In this document: piece by piece, positions 56,915-64,000 of the stretch | Numbering within the stretch: the first letter of the stretch is position 1 | Layout of the letters: each line of letters begins with the position of its first letter | Origin: Pseudohongiella sp. O18 | GTDB lineage: Bacteria; Pseudomonadota; Gammaproteobacteria; Pseudomonadales; Pseudohongiellaceae | Direction: 5' to 3' | Length of the DNA: 64,000 bases | Assembly (NCBI RefSeq): GCF_021729085.1 | Contig: NZ_JAJSAR010000001.1 | Location: 744,001-808,000 of the forward strand | Position numbers and translations under genes: made by a program | Notes under the pieces: generated by a model | The model's input: only the letters and a program-made list of their open reading frames with translations | Databases searched by the model: none | What the model was told of the DNA's origin: nothing

Positions 56915-57736
56915 ATGCTGGATTTCGTGATACAGTCCAATCGCGTCAGTATCAGTGAGTCAGTCTTGATGTTTCTCCGTCGCAAAAGTGCCAAACCCGT
57001 CGCCGTTGTTGAAGAGCAGTGGTTGGACGACCTGCCCCTCGAATGCCGTCTGGTCCGCAGTCAGCGCAAGAGTCTGGCCGTGCATGTCAGCCACGACCAG
57101 ATAGAAGTTCGTGCACCGGTTTTTGTATCAGAGGCCGAGATCAAGCGCTTTCTGGACAAACATCGTCGCTGGGTTCTGCGCAAGGTGGAAGAAAAACAGC
57201 AGCGGCATTCAGAGCGACTGGATCTTGGTGATGGCGGCCGCATCCTCTACAAGGCGCGTGACACCCGTGTTGTTCATCAGCTTGCCAGCAGCCCGGCGGT
57301 CACCGTTATAAACGAGACAGTTGGTCAGACCCTGCGTATCAGTGGTCAGGGGCTGGAAGCAGGAGCGCCGGACAGCCAGGCAGCGGCGGCCCGCATTCTC
57401 CGGCAGTGGCTGCAATCGCAGGCCAAAGCCTACCTGCCTCAGCGCACACAGGCACTGGCAGACTATCTGGGTGTCGGCGATAAACTCAAGGAAGTGGTGT
57501 TCAGGAAAACCCGCAGCAAATGGGGGCACTGCACCTCAGCCGGGCGCATACAGTACAACTGGCTGATCATGCTGGCCCCCGATGGGGTGATTGACTACAT
57601 GATCAGCCACGAAGTGTGTCACCTTCTTCACATGAATCACTCGAAGGCCTACTGGCAGGCAGTGTCTCGTGTCTGTCCTGATTACCAGCGCTACGTGGGC
57701 TGGCTCAAGCAGCACGAACACCGACTGTGGTTCTGA
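56915..57736 (+). CDS. YgjP-type M48-like zinc metallopeptidase (DUF45)
   Basis: This 273-residue protein has the YgjP/DUF45 layout: an N-terminal beta region (RSQRKSLAVHVSHDQIEVRAP), a KHRRWVLRKVEE helix, and a C-terminal WSS-like metallopeptidase domain with KTRSKWGHCTSAGRIQYNWLIM and the zinc motif HEVCH at 232-236 followed by MNHSKAYW. The start may be ATG 56915 or ATG 56969. The stop abuts the stop of the convergent TRAP gene with no spacer. YgjP itself is cytoplasmic and of unclear substrate. Confidence 0.88.
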   Translation: MLDFVIQSNRVSISESVLMFLRRKSAKPVAVVEEQWLDDLPLECRLVRSQRKSLAVHVSHDQIEVRAPVFVSEAEIKRFLDKHRRWVLRKVEEKQQRHSERLDLGDGGRILYKARDTRVVHQLASSPAVTVINETVGQTLRISGQGLEAGAPDSQAAAARILRQWLQSQAKAYLPQRTQALADYLGVGDKLKEVVFRKTRSKWGHCTSAGRIQYNWLIMLAPDGVIDYMISHEVCHLLHMNHSKAYWQAVSRVCPDYQRYVGWLKQHEHRLWF

Positions 57737-59743
57737 TCAGTTGGCGGCAGCCGATTGCTGGCGGCGCTGCATGATGGCAATACCCATACCTCCGATCAGC
57801 AGCACAGCACTGATGCTGAGCAGCATGGCCTGGCTGTAGCCCAGCATGCCGCCCGAGGGTGCTGCCAGCGTCAGTCCAGATACACATACAAGACCGCGAC
57901 CGAACAGGCCGATACGACCCTCGCCCAATCTGCCGAAGCCAATCAAGTAGCCCTGCAGGCCGGCTGACAACAACGCCACGCCCAGCAGCGCTGTAGATAT
58001 CAATAGCACAGCTTCGCTGATGTCGCCCTGCAACAGCAACGCCGGGTTGAAGACAAAAAAGAACGGGATGAAATAAATAATCGCGCCCAGTCGCATCGCT
58101 TCCCAGCCAGCGCGCATTGCCGACACCTGGGCGACGGACGCCGCAGCGAAGGCCGCCAGTGCAACCGGGGGCGTAATGAAGCTCAGCATGCCCCAATACA
58201 TGATGAACATGTGAGCGGCCAGAGGATCCAGGCCAGCATTGATCAGAGCTGGCGCCAGTACGATAGCCAGGAAAATGTAGGCAGCTGTCACGGTCATGCC
58301 GATGCCCAGCACAAAACTGGTGATGGCACCCATGATCAGCAGCACCAGCGTGTTGTCACCAGCCAGATAGACCAGGTCGTTTGCCAGAGTGCCGGCCATG
58401 CCCGTAACTGCCAGGGCACCAACGATCAGGCCAATGGCAGCCAGAATGCCCGCCAGCTCCGCCATCAGCCGGCCCGTGGCGGCAACCATCAGCATGAACT
58501 TCTTAAGATCCATGCGATGGCTGGTGAACTGGTTGATGATCAGCAGGGCAGCGGTAGCAATGAATGGCGCTGTCGCCTCGCGCTGCATATAGACCAGCAT
58601 CACTGTCAGGATTACGAAGACAGCAATAAAGTACCAGCCTTCCTTGAATACAGCTCCCAGTTTGGGCAGTTCCGGTTTGGGCAGGCCGCGCAGGTCATTG
58701 CGCGCCGCGTAGGCATCGATCTGTACAAACAGACCAAAGAAATACAGTACGGATGGAACGATGGCCGCGACCGCGATGGTCACGTAGCTCACGCCGAGAA
58801 AACTCGCCATCACGAAAGCCGTGGCGCCCATGATAGGCGGCATCAATACACCGCCCGTGGACGCGCAGGCTTCTACGCCTGCCGCATAACCGCGTGAGAA
58901 ACCTACGCGCTGCATCGCTGGGATCGACAGCGGGCCAGTGGTCAGCACGTTGGTGATCGGGCCACCACTCATGGAGCCCATCAGACCGCTGGAGAAAATT
59001 GCCACTTTTGCCGGTCCGCCACGCATGTGGCCCAGAAGGGCAAACGCCAGATTGATAAAGAACGGGCCGCCACCGGTGTATTGCAGGGAGACACCAAACA
59101 GAATGAAGCCGAATACCAGCATGGCAAAGGAGTTCAGGGCCACGCCAAAGACACTCTCCTCACCCAGGACATGGAATATCGCGACATCATGAATCGGCAT
59201 GCCGATGCCGGCCACCACAGCAGGCATCTTGTCTGCATAGGTCGGGTACAGTGACAGCACCAGCACGATGAAGAAAATTGGCCAGCCGCCAGCGCGGCGT
59301 CCGGCTTCCAGAATGATGACCCAGGTAATCAGCGCCAGCACAATGCCTTCCAGTGGTGCTGCATATTCCCAGGCGTCCAGGATGATGCGCTCGGCGTTGA
59401 AGGCAAAGTACGAAAAGATCACCGCCACCAGGCCAATAATCACCTTGTCGTACCAGGGCACAAAGGTCAGATTATTTTTGTTCGACGGGAAGGTAATGAA
59501 CACCATGGACAGCATCAGGCCGGTTATTAAATAGAGATAGCGCCCATCAAGCATGGTGTAGTCGATAAAGAAACCCAGCGCAAAAATCTGGTTGATGGCC
59601 AGCAGCGACGCGGCCGCTGTCAGCACAGCCATCACTGCCCGCCAGCGAGTGGCCAATTGCCGGTAGCGCCCGATGGCGGGCAGCTCGGAGGTGTCTTTCT
59701 TTTCTTCTGGCGGCGCGATGGGCGGGATAATCTTATCAGTCAT
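57737..59743 (-). CDS. Fused TRAP transporter permease (DctQM)
   Basis: This inner-membrane permease of 668 residues has the small (Q) and large (M) subunits of TRAP transporters in one chain. It has about 15-18 hydrophobic helices, the M-subunit signature GGPITNVLTTGPLSIPAMQRVGF, and GVLMPPIMGATAFVMASFLGVSY. Such fused permeases pair with TAXI-type binding proteins, as here (the binding-protein gene is 46 bases upstream). They use a sodium or proton gradient to import organic acids or amino acids. The C-terminal extension (about residues 560-668) has extra helices, seen in this subfamily. Confidence 0.94.
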   Translation of the reverse strand: MTDKIIPPIAPPEEKKDTSELPAIGRYRQLATRWRAVMAVLTAAASLLAINQIFALGFFIDYTMLDGRYLYLITGLMLSMVFITFPSNKNNLTFVPWYDKVIIGLVAVIFSYFAFNAERIILDAWEYAAPLEGIVLALITWVIILEAGRRAGGWPIFFIVLVLSLYPTYADKMPAVVAGIGMPIHDVAIFHVLGEESVFGVALNSFAMLVFGFILFGVSLQYTGGGPFFINLAFALLGHMRGGPAKVAIFSSGLMGSMSGGPITNVLTTGPLSIPAMQRVGFSRGYAAGVEACASTGGVLMPPIMGATAFVMASFLGVSYVTIAVAAIVPSVLYFFGLFVQIDAYAARNDLRGLPKPELPKLGAVFKEGWYFIAVFVILTVMLVYMQREATAPFIATAALLIINQFTSHRMDLKKFMLMVAATGRLMAELAGILAAIGLIVGALAVTGMAGTLANDLVYLAGDNTLVLLIMGAITSFVLGIGMTVTAAYIFLAIVLAPALINAGLDPLAAHMFIMYWGMLSFITPPVALAAFAAASVAQVSAMRAGWEAMRLGAIIYFIPFFFVFNPALLLQGDISEAVLLISTALLGVALLSAGLQGYLIGFGRLGEGRIGLFGRGLVCVSGLTLAAPSGGMLGYSQAMLLSISAVLLIGGMGIAIMQRRQQSAAAN

Positions 59744-59789
59744 GGAATTATTCTTTATTATGGGTCTGTTGGGTGTGTCGGCAAGGTCT

Positions 59790-61025
59790 CTACTGAGTAT
59801 CTGACAGCGTTATCAGCCCGCGTGCGGCCAGCGCCTGTTCGCGATGGGCCAGCCAGCCGGCTTCAAAGGAGGCGCGGTCTTCCGGCGCACCAGGCAGGTA
59901 CTCCTGCCAGGCATCCATCAGGACCTGCTGACGGAAAAGGTTTTCCTGTTGCTTGGCTTCCGCCTCCTCAGTCCAGATACCGATTTCCTTGAAGTAGCGT
60001 ATGGCGCCTTCGTGATATGGAATAAAGGCATTCTCGAGCTGCTGGCCATTGATGCGCCAGCCATTGGCGCCCGGTGCTGAGGTCTTGTAGTCATCATAGT
60101 GAACCGCAATAACCTTGGCGATGCCGTAGACCATTTCGGGGTCCAGATCTTCCATGGCGACCAGAAGTGGATAGGCTGAGGTAAATACTTCAATCCCCTC
60201 TGCAGGATCGATCGCCGGGCCTTCTGTGGCGACATGGGGGACATACCAGGGTAATCGGTCCCTGACGCGCTGCACGCCTTCAGCGTTCTCCGGCGGAAAT
60301 TCCACCCAGTGCAGGCCACGCGGTGAGGAGTCCAGTCGCATAAAGGGCGGCGAGTTGCAGGCGCCACCGGCAATATCAGCACGATCATTGATCACAGCAT
60401 CAATTGAGGCGTTGTAGCCACCCACTTCCACCATTTCGACGTCGTCCCAGGTCAGCCCGGCATAGGCCAGCAGAGCCGTGGTGGCATTGTTCAGTGATGG
60501 CGCGCCCTGCACAAAGGTCACGCGTTTGCCGCGAATATCATCAACGGTGCGGATTTCGACATCGGCAGCAGTTGCCAGACTGAATGAGCAGCTGGTTGAA
60601 AAGTTGGACAGAATCGCGCGAATGGGCTGTGGACCCCAGATGCGTGCGGCAAAGTTCAGAATACCTTCCTGTGCGTAAACGGCCTCTGAGCCACCGGCCG
60701 ACATATTGACCCGACCGGCATTCAGGGTTGCCAGACGCGAGACATCATTGCGGCCCGGCACAACACGTAGATTGACCCCATACTGACGTTGCAGGATATT
60801 GCCTATTGCAACAGCCTGGCTGTAGCCGCCGGTGCCAGTCGGGTATGCCGACCAGGCTACGGTCTGCGGCATGTTGAGTTGGCCAGCAGGTGGGTTTTCG
60901 GGAAGTTCTTCAGTGTTACAGGCAGACAGGGTGACGGCCATGATACCGGCAGCCGACGCGCGCCTGAGAAGGGTTGCGAGTGCCGGTTGCCAGGGTTGGG
61001 CAAAAATTGTGGCCGGTCTTAACAT
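59790..61025 (-). CDS. TAXI-family TRAP solute-binding lipoprotein
   Basis: This is the periplasmic substrate-binding component of the TRAP transporter. The 411-residue protein has a lipoprotein signal with LSAC (C36) as lipobox, so it is anchored to the membrane. The TAXI domain starts with VAWSAYPTGTGGYSQAVAIGNILQRQYGVNLRVVPG and contains GGSEAVYAQEGILNFA. The substrate cannot be read, though TAXI proteins often bind glutamate or similar organic acids. It is the first gene of the TRAP operon. Confidence 0.93.
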   Translation of the reverse strand: MLRPATIFAQPWQPALATLLRRASAAGIMAVTLSACNTEELPENPPAGQLNMPQTVAWSAYPTGTGGYSQAVAIGNILQRQYGVNLRVVPGRNDVSRLATLNAGRVNMSAGGSEAVYAQEGILNFAARIWGPQPIRAILSNFSTSCSFSLATAADVEIRTVDDIRGKRVTFVQGAPSLNNATTALLAYAGLTWDDVEMVEVGGYNASIDAVINDRADIAGGACNSPPFMRLDSSPRGLHWVEFPPENAEGVQRVRDRLPWYVPHVATEGPAIDPAEGIEVFTSAYPLLVAMEDLDPEMVYGIAKVIAVHYDDYKTSAPGANGWRINGQQLENAFIPYHEGAIRYFKEIGIWTEEAEAKQQENLFRQQVLMDAWQEYLPGAPEDRASFEAGWLAHREQALAARGLITLSDTQ

Positions 61026-61117
61026 CTGCGTGTCTGCTCCTGAAGGTCGCTATTTTTGAACCAGTCAGGAAGAATAACGCAGGATATTCACCAAAGCCAG
61101 AACGACTCCGGTGTGAA

Positions 61118-61885
61118 TCAGGCCAATGGCGGTTGTTGTGGGGTGAACGTGTAGACCAGATCCCAGACGCCATGCCCCAGCCGATGGCCGCGCCGCTCAA
61201 ACTTGGTTTCCGGGCGGCCGGTATTGCTCGCCCAGACAGCCTCGCCCGCACTGTTGCTTAGCTCGGCATCGGCTTCCAGCACTTCCAGCATGTGCTCAGC
61301 ATAGTTCTCCCAGTCGGTTGCCAGATGTATGTTGCCACCGGGTTTGATTTTCTGCTTGAGACGCTCAACGAAGCCCGGCTGGATCAACCGGCGCTTGTGA
61401 TGCTTCTTCTTGTGCCATGGATCAGGGAAAAATATCTGCACTGTATCAATGCTTTGATCGGCGATGCAGTCGCGCAGAATCTCCACGGCATCATGGCAGT
61501 AAATGCGGAGGTTGGTGATGCCCTGCTGGTGAATCGTGTGCAGTAGTTTGCCGACACCGGGGCGATGTACCTCAATGCCAATAAAATTCTTTTCAGGACT
61601 TTCAACAGCCATCTGAGCCAGCGAGTCTCCCATGCCGAAACCGATTTCGACCACCAGCGGTGCCTGGCGTCCGAATGTCTGCATAAGGTCGAGAGGCGCT
61701 TTGGTGTCCTCAATGACATAGGAAGACCAGTAATTCTCAATCGCTTCTTTCTGGGCCGTGGTCAGACGTCCGGCGCGAATCACAAAGCTTCGCAGCGGGC
61801 GATGGTGAGCCGTGTCCGGCGTCTTTTCTGTCATGGGTGCGGGTCTGCTTATATTGTCGACAAGGGGATCAGAAAAACGTGCCAT
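61118..61885 (-). CDS. trmB: tRNA (guanine-46-N7)-methyltransferase TrmB
   Basis: This enzyme adds m7G at position 46 of tRNA. Motifs are [15 protein letters not shown] (cofactor), [29 protein letters not shown] and the C-terminal [17 protein letters not shown]. The start is uncertain: ATG at 61885 lies inside the end of thiG and gives 255 residues, and ATG at 61834 gives 238. The residues from [11 protein letters not shown] on align with E. coli TrmB. It is the last gene of the DUF423-thiS-thiG-trmB run. Confidence 0.95.
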   Translation of the reverse strand: MARFSDPLVDNISRPAPMTEKTPDTAHHRPLRSFVIRAGRLTTAQKEAIENYWSSYVIEDTKAPLDLMQTFGRQAPLVVEIGFGMGDSLAQMAVESPEKNFIGIEVHRPGVGKLLHTIHQQGITNLRIYCHDAVEILRDCIADQSIDTVQIFFPDPWHKKKHHKRRLIQPGFVERLKQKIKPGGNIHLATDWENYAEHMLEVLEADAELSNSAGEAVWASNTGRPETKFERRGHRLGHGVWDLVYTFTPQQPPLA

Positions 61886-62657
61886 CTATCGGCGAGGAAG
61901 CGCTGGCATAGAGCTTTCGTGGCATCCGACCAGCCAGCCAGGCTTCGCGCCCGCTCTCCACGGCTTTGCGCATGGCGCTGGCCATCAGCACGGGATTGTT
62001 CGCCTCGGCAATGGCAGTGTTCATCAGCACGCCGTCACAGCCCAGCTCCATGGCAATGGTGGCGTCTGAGGGTGTGCCGACGCCGGCATCCACAATTATC
62101 GGCACTGCGGCGTTTTCCAGAATCATGCGGATGTTGTAGGGGTTTCGAATGCCCAGGCCGGAGCCGATTGGCGCACCCAGAGGCATGACGGCAATACAGC
62201 CGATTTCTTCCAGTCGTTTGGCAATCAGCGGGTCGTCGCTGGTGTAGACCATGACGTCGAAGCCGTCAGCAACCAGCTGCTCGGCGGCCGCCAGCGTTTC
62301 AGTAACATCCGGGTACAGAGTCTTCTGGTCGCCCAGCACTTCCAGTTTCACCAGTTTGTGCCCATCCAGCAGCTCGCGGGCCATGCGGCAGGTGCGCACC
62401 GCATCGGTGGCGGTGTAGCAGCCAGCCGTATTCGGCAGGATGGTGTAACGGTCAGGAGAAATGACTTCCAGCAGGTTTGGTTGATCCTTGTGCTGGCCAA
62501 GATTGACACGCCGGATCGCCACGGTGATCATTTCCGCGCCGCTGGCTTCCAGTGCCGCCAGATTCTCTTCAAAGCTTTTGTACTTGCCGCTGCCGATGAT
62601 CAGGCGCGACTGGTAGGTTTTGCCGGCAAGTGTCAGTGGCTTGTCAGTATGGGACAT
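61869..62657 (-). CDS. thiG: Thiazole synthase ThiG
   Basis: This enzyme forms the thiazole ring of thiamine from deoxyxylulose phosphate, dehydroglycine and ThiS-thiocarboxylate. The 262-residue protein has [34 protein letters not shown], the Schiff-base lysine segment [33 protein letters not shown] and [11 protein letters not shown]. The ThiS gene lies 20 bases upstream on the same strand. Confidence 0.97.
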   Translation of the reverse strand: MSHTDKPLTLAGKTYQSRLIIGSGKYKSFEENLAALEASGAEMITVAIRRVNLGQHKDQPNLLEVISPDRYTILPNTAGCYTATDAVRTCRMARELLDGHKLVKLEVLGDQKTLYPDVTETLAAAEQLVADGFDVMVYTSDDPLIAKRLEEIGCIAVMPLGAPIGSGLGIRNPYNIRMILENAAVPIIVDAGVGTPSDATIAMELGCDGVLMNTAIAEANNPVLMASAMRKAVESGREAWLAGRMPRKLYASASSPIDGTFF

Positions 62658-62677
62658 AAAGCGTGGTTCCTCTGTGT

Positions 62678-62878
62678 TCAGCCGCCGCCGATGGCGTGCA
62701 CAATTTCTATAATATCGCCGTCATGCAGCTGTGTTTCCCGGTGGCTGCTGCGCGGGACAATTTCACGATTGACTTCAACCGCCACGCGTCCGGTGGCCAT
62801 ATCCAGGTGCACCAGCAGATCCTGAATGGTGCAGGGTGCTGTGACGTCGATAGTGTCGCCATTAACTGTCAGCTTCAT
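62678..62878 (-). CDS. thiS: Sulfur-carrier protein ThiS
   Basis: This is a ubiquitin-like sulfur carrier of 66 residues ending HAIGGG, whose last glycine is adenylated and turned into a thiocarboxylate. The body ([38 protein letters not shown]) is standard. Its ATG shares one base with the stop of the DUF423 gene (TGATG). Confidence 0.96.
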   Translation of the reverse strand: MKLTVNGDTIDVTAPCTIQDLLVHLDMATGRVAVEVNREIVPRSSHRETQLHDGDIIEIVHAIGGG

Positions 62879-63255
62879 CAGCTGCGCCCCATCAGCATGG
62901 CAGCAGCCAGCAACAACCAGCCTGTCAGAAAAGCGACCCCGCCTATCGGCGTGATGGCGCCCAACCAGCGGATACCGCTCAGGCTGAGGATGTACAGGCT
63001 GCCGGAGAAGATGACAATACCAACCACGAAGGCCCAGCCGCTGGCGCGTAACAGGGTGGATTCACCGTACTGCATGCACAGCAGGCCAACACCAAACAGC
63101 GCCAGGGCGTGATACATATGGTACTGCACGCCAGTCTGAAAGACTGTCAGCAGATCCTCCGGTAACCGCGCCCGCAGGCCATGGGCGGCAAATGCGCCCA
63201 GCGCAACAGCAAGAAAACCATTGATGGCCGCGATGGCTACAAAGACTGCGGGCAT
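62878..63255 (-). CDS. DUF423 membrane protein
   Basis: This small inner-membrane protein of 125 residues has four hydrophobic helices and the DUF423 core GALGAFAAHGL-type motif (VALGAFAAHGLRARL), YHMYHALALFGVGLL and SLYILSLSGIRWLGAITPIGGVAFL. It is widespread in proteobacteria and of unknown function. It is the first gene of the thiS-thiG-trmB run and is separated from rpoH by a terminator. Confidence 0.92.
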   Translation of the reverse strand: MPAVFVAIAAINGFLAVALGAFAAHGLRARLPEDLLTVFQTGVQYHMYHALALFGVGLLCMQYGESTLLRASGWAFVVGIVIFSGSLYILSLSGIRWLGAITPIGGVAFLTGWLLLAAAMLMGRS

Positions 63256-63311
63256 GCTGACTCTCCAGGAAGAAAGACGTTTCAGTTAAACGCACATCCA
63301 TGCGTCATAAT

Positions 63312-63347
63312 AAAAAAGGCCGCTGTGATTAGCAGCGGCGCCTTTTT
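63312..63347 (-). terminator. Terminator of rpoH
   Basis: GCCGCTG (63319-63325) pairs with CAGCGGC (63333-63339). On the minus strand the stem is followed by CCTTTTTT (63319 down to 63312). A T-run on the plus strand (63343-63347) makes it possibly bidirectional. It lies 28 bases past the rpoH stop. Confidence 0.88.
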
Positions 63348-63375
63348 GCGTCGGGTTGGTAACGCAGGTGGCCGG

Positions 63376-64000
63376 TCAGGCGGTCAATACGCCCCGGACC
63401 TTGCTCATGGCATTCTGTTCAAGCTGGCGGATACGCTCTGCTGAGACATTATATCGCGCGGCCAGTTCGTGCAGTGTTGCCTTGGGTTCGTTCAGCCAGC
63501 GACTGGTGATGATGTCACGGCTACGCTCGTCCAGTTCGCTCATGGCTAGATGCAGGCTTTGAGTCTGACGCTCTTCCCACTCGTTTTCTTCCAGTTCGCG
63601 AGCCATATCGGAGCTGCTGTCTTCGAGGTAATACGCCGGCGACATGTAGGCGTCGTCATCATCGGCGTCCGGGTCTGCATCAAAGGCTTTGTCGTAGCCG
63701 CTCATGCGACCTTCCATCTGACGGACTACCGCAGCATCCACACCCAGGTCATCGGCCACCGCCTGCGCTTCGTCATTGCTCAACCAGCCCAGGCTCTTTT
63801 TGGCGCTGCGCAGGTTAAAGAACAGTTTTCGCTGTGCCTTGGTGGTTGCGATTTTGACGATGCGCCAGTTACGCAGAATGAATTCGTGCATTTCGGCCTT
63901 GATCCAGTGCACGGCAAAGGATACCAGTCGTACACCCATTTCCGGGTTGAAGCGTTTTACGGCCTTCATCAGGCCCACATTGCCTTCCTGAATCAGATCC
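63376..64000 (-). CDS. rpoH: Heat-shock sigma factor RpoH (5' end cut by window edge)
   Basis: This sigma-32 directs RNA polymerase to heat-shock promoters. The visible 208 codons begin at [64 protein letters not shown], that is region 2 with the RpoH box QRKLFFNLR. They end with region 4 ([30 protein letters not shown]). An acidic insert, [12 protein letters not shown], is present in region 3. The N-terminus and start lie beyond the right edge. Confidence 0.96.
   Translation of the reverse strand, partial: DLIQEGNVGLMKAVKRFNPEMGVRLVSFAVHWIKAEMHEFILRNWRIVKIATTKAQRKLFFNLRSAKKSLGWLSNDEAQAVADDLGVDAAVVRQMEGRMSGYDKAFDADPDADDDDAYMSPAYYLEDSSSDMARELEENEWEERQTQSLHLAMSELDERSRDIITSRWLNEPKATLHELAARYNVSAERIRQLEQNAMSKVRGVLTA

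Overview
The window is one uninterrupted piece of a Gammaproteobacterial chromosome, from an aerobic, probably aquatic bacterium related to the Pseudomonadales. The evidence is the housekeeping gene order: coaBC-algC-argB-slmA beside rph-pyrE, radC-rpmB-rpmG, DUF423-thiS-thiG-trmB beside rpoH, plus cmoA-cmoB, rsmC, rsuA and selD-mnmH. I cannot name a genus. There is no rRNA, tRNA, CRISPR array, prophage or complete insertion sequence. The only mobile-type gene is a REP-associated (RAYT) transposase-like protein at 54 kb. Both window edges cut genes: oxyR on the left (3' end missing) and rpoH on the right (5' end missing).

Layout. 0-3.4 kb: oxyR divergent from katG, whose catalase-peroxidase carries a signal peptide. 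3.4-6.8 kb: selD-mnmH (selenophosphate and tRNA selenouridine) and a chromate transporter. 6.8-11.6 kb: three exported proteins on the minus strand (two NHL/SMP-30 beta-propellers and a Tat-exported dienelactone hydrolase), a LysE-type exporter and an AsmA-like membrane protein. 11.7-15.6 kb: a tightly coupled SDR - GDT1-type transporter - hrpB operon. 15.6-18.7 kb: an MlaA-family protein overlapping an MMPL/RND exporter. 18.8-20.4 kb: two small membrane proteins and a SxxK serine hydrolase. 20.5-23.8 kb: a possible small RNA, a diguanylate cyclase, rsuA and rsmC. 23.8-28.2 kb: a redoxin/cytochrome c/copper-monooxygenase-like fusion and a cueR-copA copper unit with a textbook CueR promoter. 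28.3-33.6 kb: a DUF2959 lipoprotein, cstA-ybdD, and a pair of bPH2 (YdbS/YdbT-like) membrane proteins.

The most striking block is 33.6-44.4 kb. Two divergent operons encode two versions of the circularly permuted ATP-grasp / alpha-E / transglutaminase system predicted to make peptide bonds. The leftward version is split into a zinc-ribbon metallopeptidase, an alpha-E protein and an ATP-grasp protein. The rightward version has a transglutaminase-DUF2126 protein, a fused ATP-grasp/alpha-E protein and a second transglutaminase. The fused protein seems to have lost the ATP-grasp signature residues that its split paralogue keeps, so the pair looks like one active ligase plus one divergent or regulatory partner. 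The product of this system is not known.

44.4-64 kb is mostly housekeeping: an SDR, yicC, rph-pyrE, slmA-argB-algC-coaBC (with no dut between coaBC and algC), radC, rpmBG, the RAYT, cmoAB, a HIT protein, a YgjP-type metallopeptidase, a TAXI-type TRAP transporter, trmB-thiG-thiS-DUF423 and rpoH. Many operon junctions use a one-base stop/start overlap (TGATG), which implies translational coupling.
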